IMG/VR virus record: IMGVR_UViG_3300007276_000295 | Location: 1-24,270 of that record | Origin: a virus | Length of the DNA: 24,270 nucleotides | Reading direction: 5' to 3' (one strand) | Shown here: positions 15,124 to 21,630 of the stretch, piece after piece | Numbering within the stretch: the stretch's first letter is position 1 | Layout of the letters: every line of letters begins with the position of its first letter | The notes under the pieces: model-generated | What the model saw: only the letters and a program-made list of their open reading frames with translations | Told to the model about the DNA's origin: nothing | Database searches by the model: none | Program-made: the position numbers and the translations under genes

Positions 15124-16488
15124 ATGGCTCAAACTTTTGAAAATATCGACAATTCGTCTACTTTGGCGAATGATTTGTTCACCACATTAACAGCGGGGGT
15201 TACTATCCCCGCTGTTCCTAACTTTGATGATGTTAAATTTAATTTTGACCCAACAACTGATGCAACTACTGGTTTGTATGATGATGTTGCTGGAGTCACA
15301 ATTTCAGATGTCACTGAAGGTAATGGTACTATTACTGGTGTTGGTGCATTTGATGTATTCATGCAAGCAATGGATACTCATCTTGAACGAGAATTTAAAG
15401 GTAATCGTATTACTGGTTCTCAATATGCAGAAGCATATACAACCATTGCCAATCAGGTAATTGGACAATCTATTTCCTTCTCTCTCCAAAAAGACCAAGC
15501 TCGCTGGAATGCTGTAACTGCACAAATGCAAGCCCGAATTGCTGAGATTCAAGCAACTGCTGCTTTGGTGGAACTAGAACGAGTGAAGATTGAAACTACT
15601 AATGCGAACTTCCAACTGAACCTGACTGCGGCTCAGTATGCTCTAACTAAGATGCAGATTGCTACAGAAGAAGCATCTCATGATTCAGTAACTGCGGATG
15701 TACTAATTAAACAATACCAGCGAAATTATCAAATGCCTGCTGAATTGGCTATTTCTCAATATGAACGTACGGCTGTGATGCCATCAACAGTAGCTATGAA
15801 TGAGGTTCAGGTAGATCGTATACTTCCTGCACAGGCTTCTATAGCTGAATTTCAGCATCGTATTCTTCAGCCTTTGGAACAAGATATTCAGACACTTCAA
15901 CGTGATCGGATTATCCCAACACAAGCTGATATTTCTGATTTCCAGCTTACTTCTATGCTACCTGTAGAACTGGCACAACAACAACATATTCTGGATGAAC
16001 GTCAACCTGCTGAAACCACTTTAATTCAAGAACAAGTAGAAACTCAGCGTGCAAATACTTTGGATACGCGCAGTGATGGTCTGACTTCTATCCAAGGTGT
16101 TATAGCACTTCAGAAAAGAAATCTGACCTCTGATGCGGATATCAAAGATTTTAATCTCACTAATACTCTACCAACACAAGTTACACTGATTGGTGAACAA
16201 ATCACTTTGACTACGGAACAAAGTGAAGCAGAACGTTCTAAAACTCTGGATGCTCGTTCAGATGGTGCAACGGTTGTTGGTTCTGTTGGAAAACAGAAAG
16301 ACCTGTACACTCAACAGATCGACAGCTTTATTAAGGATGCTCAACACAAGACTGCGAAGATGTATCTTGATGGTTGGATTACCCAGAAAACCCTAGATGA
16401 AGGTCTAACGGCTCCAACTCAATTGACCAATATCGAGATCAATGAAGTTTTGGCTGCTGTTCGGGTTAACAACACGCTGGGAAGTTAA
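15124..16488 (+). CDS. Virion structural protein with seven exact 15-residue proline repeats (N4 gp54-like position)
   Basis: The protein has 454 residues. Residues 1-110 are a mixed head domain. Residues 115-195 look like long helices (QARWNAVTAQMQARIAEIQA). Residues 195-299 form seven tandem 15-residue units with proline at 205, 220, 235, 250, 265, 280 and 295. A second pattern follows: TLDTRSDG (312-319) and TLDARSDG (374-381), with ISDFQLTSMLP (270-280) echoed by IKDFNLTNTLP (340-350). The conserved-looking end includes GKQKDLYTQQIDSF. A rod or tube built from regularly kinked helices is plausible, fitting a tail or ejection-conduit component. AAAGGTG precedes the ATG by seven bases. The next gene starts two bases after the stop. 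No enzyme motif was seen. Confidence 0.8.
   Translation: MAQTFENIDNSSTLANDLFTTLTAGVTIPAVPNFDDVKFNFDPTTDATTGLYDDVAGVTISDVTEGNGTITGVGAFDVFMQAMDTHLEREFKGNRITGSQYAEAYTTIANQVIGQSISFSLQKDQARWNAVTAQMQARIAEIQATAALVELERVKIETTNANFQLNLTAAQYALTKMQIATEEASHDSVTADVLIKQYQRNYQMPAELAISQYERTAVMPSTVAMNEVQVDRILPAQASIAEFQHRILQPLEQDIQTLQRDRIIPTQADISDFQLTSMLPVELAQQQHILDERQPAETTLIQEQVETQRANTLDTRSDGLTSIQGVIALQKRNLTSDADIKDFNLTNTLPTQVTLIGEQITLTTEQSEAERSKTLDARSDGATVVGSVGKQKDLYTQQIDSFIKDAQHKTAKMYLDGWITQKTLDEGLTAPTQLTNIEINEVLAAVRVNNTLGS
15706..16020 (+). repeat. Seven 45-base tandem coding repeats (15 residues each)
   Basis: The units begin at residues 195, 210, 225, 240, 255, 270 and 285 of the encoded protein. Each has proline at its eleventh position, and most have Ile, Leu or Met at position 1 or just before the proline. 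Codons differ strongly between units, so the repeat is old and kept at the protein level. Confidence 0.85.
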
Positions 16489-16490
16489 TT

Positions 16491-19199
16491 ATGGGTATCT
16501 TCTCTGGTTCAAAAAAGATTTATGTTGCTTCAACCTTATATAATTTGGCTGGAGATGAAGCAAATCGACCAAATTTTCTAAAAGGAATAATGTATTCGTC
16601 AATTTTGGCGAATACTTCATCATTGTCTGAAAGTATTACTAATACTTATTTTCAGGGACCGGGTATTAGTCAAAGATCATTCTTTAATTATGCTAAACGA
16701 AATAATCTTGCTGGTTTACCTACTGTAACTACTTCTAATAACCAAGCAGTAGATTCTATTGTAGTAGCTGGAGAAATTACAATTCCTCCTACTCCTGCTG
16801 GTTTAAGTATATCTATTCAATCTTCTTACCTTACAGAAGGAGATCCTGATATCTTTGTTGAAAAATGGGTTTTGGAGAATTATCCAAATCGTGTTTCAGA
16901 AGATTACTTATCTGATTATGACTTAAATACATCAACATTTTCAGTACAATTCCCTAATGGTGATTTTTACTCTTGGGTTGATGTTAATTTTGATTATCAA
17001 TCTCAGTATGTTATTGCTAAATTCTTTTATGTTTTAGAAGACAATACAGAAGCTTTAGAAGAAGGTACTCCAATTTCTGTAAGTGTATTACCTGATCTTA
17101 CTGATTGGATTCAGCAAAGTTCTACTGGAACATTTACTCCAGTTACTTTGCAACGAGAGATGGTAGAGACTAGAGAATATAGTGATTCTACTCCTACAGA
17201 GGTAGATTCTGCTATAGATGCAGATGTAGCCACTAATCTCAATACATCAATTGATGTTTGGGAACAAACTACATGGATAGGTACTGTTGGTTTAGAGACT
17301 GAAGGTCTTTTTGAACGATATACTTTTACTGGTACTGATAGTGTAATTGGAGGTTATTCCAATACTGTTATTATTAATGAAGATATTGGTGGTGGGGTAA
17401 TTAGAACTACAACTCAAGTTACAACCGGAGAACAAGTTAATGAATCATGGATTCAAAAACTTGATACTCAAACAATCTATGAAAATACAATTGTAGGTGG
17501 TGAACAAATCTTTATTTACGAAGTTGGAACTGGAAATGTTAATTTAGATGCTTTTTCTAATGATTTGGATATGACTAATTGGCAAGAATTCTTTCCGTTA
17601 CTACCACTTCGTTTGGATAATAAATCAATTGATGAAGCTCCTTATGATACTAATGGTTTATATGAAGAAACAAAAAAAGCATATAAACGAACTACAAATA
17701 AATCTATTAGTAGTATTCTAGCAGATATTGCTGATAATCCAGATATCGACGATATTGATTATGCTTACATAATATTTGGAGCATCTTTGAATGTAAAAGA
17801 AAATGCTTGTCGAAAATATATCTTCAAATTCTTTGAAGAGATGATTCAATTTCAAAATACTACTAGTAGTACAATGACGGATTTTGCTACACAAGTGGCA
17901 GAATATGAAATTAAACTTCAAGAATTAATAGATTGGGAAAATGAAACTAATATTGAATGGGAATCTAGAGTTGATCCTCCTGTAGTACCCACTATATCTA
18001 CTCCAGAAGCTACGGTTTTGAAGCTTAAATCTGATCATGCTGAACTGGAAGATCATTTTGATATTCGTCTTCAGTGGACTCATATTGAAAAAACTCAAGT
18101 AACTGGTGTATACACTTTTAAAGATATACTTGGAAACACTCGACCCGCTAACCCTGGTGAAACCATGTTCGAAAATGGACCAGATCTTGAGTGGGTAGAA
18201 CGTGAAGGTCTGCAAGATCAAAATGGTCTTTATACAGTTCGAGACACTTTGAACTCAATTCCAACAATAATTATGTATTTTCAGGTTTCAGATACTGAAT
18301 ACAGTAAGTTAACAATTACTGGTTTAATTCATCATAATTATGTTTATGGAGGTAAAAGCGTTAAGATTACCAGTAAAGAAGCACTAGATGATTCTGATAT
18401 TTCTGGTTTCATAATTCCACTTCACATGCCTACAGTAAAAGCTATGGGATTAGTTGATGCTACTCAAATGGCTACAGCTAATGTACATATTCTTTTTAAT
18501 TCATATGAAGTAGTGAAAAAGAAATGGTATGAATCATTTTTGTTTAAGATTCTATTAGTAGTCTTAATTATTGTAGTTGCAGTAATTATTTCACCAGCAA
18601 CTTTTGCCGCAGGAGGTGGTATTCTTGGATCTAATGCCATTATTGGTGCAAGCTTAGGTCTTACTGGAACGGCAGCTATTGTGGCAGGTGTAGCAGCAAA
18701 TTATATTGCTTCTATTGTTGTGTCTCAAATTCTTACTTCTGTGGGTACAGAGCTTTTTGGTGAGCAATGGGGTGCTATTTTTGCAGCAATTGCTAGTTTT
18801 GCTATTGGGGCTGTTGTATCAGGGCTGGATTTATTCAGTACAGAAGGTCTTCTTGGGTTGGGAAATGCTTTAGCCAATGGTTATGCTGGTTGGGTAAAAG
18901 GTGATATCGCAATCAAGTTAGAAGAATTAGAAGAAGCTGAATCAGAATATGAACAACAAATGGATTATATTAACAATCTTATTCAAGGATTGGGCGGAAA
19001 CGATTTGAACTTTAATCCACTTTCTCTTACAAGCAGTGTATATGGCAATGTCTCACGCCGTGGATCTCGTGGTTATATGCCCGAAACCGCAGATGAGTTT
19101 ATCCAACGAACAACTATGACTGGAACTGACATCATTAAGATTACTCAGTCAATGGTTTATGATTTCGTTGATATACAACAAACACTTCCAAGGAATTGA
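16491..19199 (+). CDS. Large virion protein with a C-terminal hydrophobic block (N4 gp53-like position)
   Basis: The protein has 902 residues. Residues 1-560 are beta-rich, with Thr, Ser and acidic residues, like tail or baseplate components. Residues about 640-680 (IIPLHMPTVKAMGLVDATQM, then VHILFNSYEVVKKKWYES) lead into three hydrophobic segments: about 684-705 (KILLVVLIIVVAVIISPA), 715-748 (a Gly/Ala-rich stretch with LGLTGTAAIVAGVAANY) and 760-782 (AIFAAIASFAIGAVVSG). A charged helix follows (KLEELEEAESEYEQQMDYIN). Similar tails occur in large virion proteins encoded beside repeat proteins like the previous gene, so the pair may work together. The hydrophobic block could enter the host membrane during DNA ejection, which is inference. 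The gene is notably AT-rich (19 of 60 G+C in 16921-16980), unlike the capsid gene. Confidence 0.75.
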   Translation: MGIFSGSKKIYVASTLYNLAGDEANRPNFLKGIMYSSILANTSSLSESITNTYFQGPGISQRSFFNYAKRNNLAGLPTVTTSNNQAVDSIVVAGEITIPPTPAGLSISIQSSYLTEGDPDIFVEKWVLENYPNRVSEDYLSDYDLNTSTFSVQFPNGDFYSWVDVNFDYQSQYVIAKFFYVLEDNTEALEEGTPISVSVLPDLTDWIQQSSTGTFTPVTLQREMVETREYSDSTPTEVDSAIDADVATNLNTSIDVWEQTTWIGTVGLETEGLFERYTFTGTDSVIGGYSNTVIINEDIGGGVIRTTTQVTTGEQVNESWIQKLDTQTIYENTIVGGEQIFIYEVGTGNVNLDAFSNDLDMTNWQEFFPLLPLRLDNKSIDEAPYDTNGLYEETKKAYKRTTNKSISSILADIADNPDIDDIDYAYIIFGASLNVKENACRKYIFKFFEEMIQFQNTTSSTMTDFATQVAEYEIKLQELIDWENETNIEWESRVDPPVVPTISTPEATVLKLKSDHAELEDHFDIRLQWTHIEKTQVTGVYTFKDILGNTRPANPGETMFENGPDLEWVEREGLQDQNGLYTVRDTLNSIPTIIMYFQVSDTEYSKLTITGLIHHNYVYGGKSVKITSKEALDDSDISGFIIPLHMPTVKAMGLVDATQMATANVHILFNSYEVVKKKWYESFLFKILLVVLIIVVAVIISPATFAAGGGILGSNAIIGASLGLTGTAAIVAGVAANYIASIVVSQILTSVGTELFGEQWGAIFAAIASFAIGAVVSGLDLFSTEGLLGLGNALANGYAGWVKGDIAIKLEELEEAESEYEQQMDYINNLIQGLGGNDLNFNPLSLTSSVYGNVSRRGSRGYMPETADEFIQRTTMTGTDIIKITQSMVYDFVDIQQTLPRN
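19190..19194 (+). promoter_or_regulatory. Ribosome binding site that fixes the small ejection-protein start
   Basis: AAGGA, inside the end of the preceding gene, lies nine bases before ATG 19204. This favours 19204 over the in-frame upstream start at 19159, which would overlap the previous gene by 41 bases. Confidence 0.65.
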
Positions 19200-19203
19200 T
19201 GCC

Positions 19204-19653
19204 ATGATAAACGGACTTCAATATACAGATCCAACCCTTTCGGGTGCTCAATTAGGAACTACTGGAACAGGTCTTATGCAGACTATGATGGCTCCTTTAG
19301 GGACAGTTCAAGGAACAGGTGCACTTCAAGCTCCTAATGTTACTGTTGGTCCTGCAATTGGTTCCGAATCTGGTGTTGGTCAACAACAAAATTCTCCTTT
19401 CTTTTCTAAAGATGGAGGTGCAGGTCTGATTCTTGGAGGTGTTCAAGTTCTTGGAAACTTGTGGAATACCTATCAACAGAATAAACTTGCAAAACAACAA
19501 CTTTCATTTGCTAAAGACACTTTTGAGACTAATTTGGCAAATCAAACCCAAACTTATAATACTGCTCTTGAAGATCGGATCCGTGCTCGTCATCACACTG
19601 AAGGTAAATCCAGTGCCGATACTGAGTCTTATCTCGATGAACATAGTCTATAA
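19204..19653 (+). CDS. Small probable ejection/internal virion protein (N4 gp52-like)
   Basis: The protein has 149 residues from ATG 19204, near the 15-16 kDa I recall for N4 gp52. The N-terminal half is rich in Gly, Thr and Gln and likely flexible. A glycine-rich hydrophobic helix lies at about residues 71-87 (GGAGLILGGVQVLGNLW). It is followed by a charged helix (QQNKLAKQQLSFAKDTFETN) and the end TQTYNTALEDRIRARHHTEG. This layout matches the small ejection protein that accompanies the N4 virion RNA polymerase and is comparable in role to T7 gp14, proposed to form a channel at the outer membrane. The order small protein, lysozyme-containing protein, giant protein supports the assignment. The stop lies 11 bases before the next ATG. 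Confidence 0.75.
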   Translation: MINGLQYTDPTLSGAQLGTTGTGLMQTMMAPLGTVQGTGALQAPNVTVGPAIGSESGVGQQQNSPFFSKDGGAGLILGGVQVLGNLWNTYQQNKLAKQQLSFAKDTFETNLANQTQTYNTALEDRIRARHHTEGKSSADTESYLDEHSL

Positions 19654-19664
19654 GGAATACTCTC

Positions 19665-21566
19665 ATGGCTGATCCTCGTCTTCAGTGGCGTCAACTTAGC
19701 GCCCCAGATCTTAGTGCTGCTTCGGCAGCCCTTGCACGTGCTGGTGATTCTTTTAATCGAGGAATGGAAACTGGTTCAGATATCCTCTCCAAATACCAAT
19801 CAGGTCTAGAATCCAAAGCAGACGCTGAAGTAATGCAAGAATTGGCAGGAATTTCTTCAGAAGAAGAACTCGATACATGGCTGCAAGGTGGGGGTTTAGA
19901 AGGTCGTAGTGTATCTAAAGATATGTTGAATACTTTATATGGTCATCGTGCAGAGTCTCTAGATTTTGCAAACCAACGGTCGATTACATCAGATCGTCTA
20001 GGTCGTCTTGGTTTAGCTCAACAAGCAGGTAATCGTGCAGAAGACCTTCATGGTATTGCGATGGATGATAATCTTTGGCGTCAAGGTCGACGTTCAGAAC
20101 TTGCTGGTTTGTCAGATGAAGTTGTTGCTGCTCGTTCTGAAGGTCAACAACATGGTAGATATGGTGTTTCTACTGAAAGTGCTCAGAGTCAGGTTTATCA
20201 AGGTTTGATTAATCGTGGAATGCCTTCACATATTGCCGAAGGATTCATGATGAATTTTCAAGATGAATCCGGTTTTAATGTTGGAGTTACTGAATCTGTT
20301 CCTAATGTTCATGGTACTCGTGGTAAAGGTCTCTACCAGTTGACTGGCCCTCGTCGAGAAAAATTTGAAACTAAGTATGGAAAAGATGGTTATACCATTG
20401 ATAATCAACTAGATTTTCTGATGGAAGAACTCAATACTACTGAAGCTGGTGCTTGGGATGTGATACGTCAATCCCAAAATGCTGGTGAAGCTGGATCTAA
20501 TATTGTTAATAATTTTCTTCGTCCTGCTGCTGAACATGCTCGTTCACGTACTGCTAAATATGTTGGTGCTAATGGTTTCGATATAAAAGCCGCCACCGCA
20601 GATGTTCGTTCTGGTGCTACTCCTGCTCGTGATATTCTTTCTGCTGCTGTATCAAATTCAGAGTTTCTATCTCTGGAAGATGTGAATTCCATTCTCTCTG
20701 GTTCGGATAAAGCCATTGAAGAAGGTGATACACGATTGGCAGAAGAACTTGCTCAATCTCAACGGGATGCAACTGCTGCATTTATTTCGGCTGCGGTTTC
20801 AAACCCCAATAACATTACTCCTGATCAAGTCGCAAAGGCTGTTGAAGATGCAGCAAATGATTCTGGTGATTTTTCTAGTTCTGAGGCTTTGACTGCACGT
20901 TTTGCTGCTGAAGCTATGATTTCTGAATCTGCATCTCTTCAGACTGAACTTGCTCCTGCTGTAGCAGAGGATGTGGCTTTGAATCGAGCTATTGAAGATA
21001 GTCTAGCCTTTGAACGTCGTCAGTTTGAAGGTGATGATCAGAATCGTGCTCTAGGTGATATTAGTCGGTATTATGACGATCCAACTACTAGTCTCATTAC
21101 TGATCTTGGTTTGGGCAAAGATGGTGAAAATCCTGATGCTGTTCTAGGTCTTTTTGGTGAATCTGGTTTCGATGAAAATAAGATGCGTAATTTGATTAAC
21201 GAATACGCCAATGAATTTGGTGTTGTTCCTGAAGTAGTTGCTGTTGCAATGCGTGATGTATTCAACCGTGATCCTTATGGTCGAAATACTATTCGTTCTC
21301 GTTTTAATAAAGATGCGGTTCAAACTGCGGTGGAACAACTTAGCCCTGAATCACGTCGTGATTATGATCGTGGTAGTAGTCGTCTTCAGATTCAAGAGAC
21401 ACAAGTTCGTCAATTAGAGAATCAACGCAATCGTTTTCGTACTCAATTAGCGAAAATGAAAGAAAATGATCCTCGTCGAAGTGCTCTTGAATCGCAGATT
21501 CAAGCTCTAGATGCTCAAATGGCTGCAATATTTTCTACACAAGTTGCAGAAGAAGCTCGACAGTAG
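19665..21566 (+). CDS. Ejection protein with a tail-lysozyme domain (N4 gp51-like position)
   Basis: The protein has 633 residues. Residues about 1-165 are helical. Residues about 172-300 form a phage tail-lysozyme-like domain: ESAQSQVYQGLINRGMPSHI, then NFQDESGFN with Glu201 as the candidate catalytic acid, GKGLYQLTGPRREKF, and NQLDFLMEEL. These follow the usual order of an N-terminal helix, an E-S-G-F segment, a G-L-x-Q-x-T-G-x-R segment and a Q-L-x-F-x-x-x-E-L helix. The rest is helical, Ala/Ser-rich, ending in a coiled coil (QIQETQVRQLENQRNRFRTQ). It lies directly before the vRNAP gene, where N4 encodes a protein ejected with vRNAP. I infer that it crosses the periplasm and locally opens peptidoglycan. 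AAGGA precedes the start. Confidence 0.8.
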   Translation: MADPRLQWRQLSAPDLSAASAALARAGDSFNRGMETGSDILSKYQSGLESKADAEVMQELAGISSEEELDTWLQGGGLEGRSVSKDMLNTLYGHRAESLDFANQRSITSDRLGRLGLAQQAGNRAEDLHGIAMDDNLWRQGRRSELAGLSDEVVAARSEGQQHGRYGVSTESAQSQVYQGLINRGMPSHIAEGFMMNFQDESGFNVGVTESVPNVHGTRGKGLYQLTGPRREKFETKYGKDGYTIDNQLDFLMEELNTTEAGAWDVIRQSQNAGEAGSNIVNNFLRPAAEHARSRTAKYVGANGFDIKAATADVRSGATPARDILSAAVSNSEFLSLEDVNSILSGSDKAIEEGDTRLAEELAQSQRDATAAFISAAVSNPNNITPDQVAKAVEDAANDSGDFSSSEALTARFAAEAMISESASLQTELAPAVAEDVALNRAIEDSLAFERRQFEGDDQNRALGDISRYYDDPTTSLITDLGLGKDGENPDAVLGLFGESGFDENKMRNLINEYANEFGVVPEVVAVAMRDVFNRDPYGRNTIRSRFNKDAVQTAVEQLSPESRRDYDRGSSRLQIQETQVRQLENQRNRFRTQLAKMKENDPRRSALESQIQALDAQMAAIFSTQVAEEARQ

Positions 21567-21630
21567 CACTTGAAAACTTTGGCATAGTGTGAAAGTAGAA
21601 TGACGTAACCTTCATCTACAGGATTGCACT

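Noticed and set aside
21567-21630. Possible promoter before vRNAP (TTGAAA at 21570, TAGAAT further on)
   Set aside because: The boxes are 20 bases apart, too long for normal sigma70 spacing, and no extended -10 is present.
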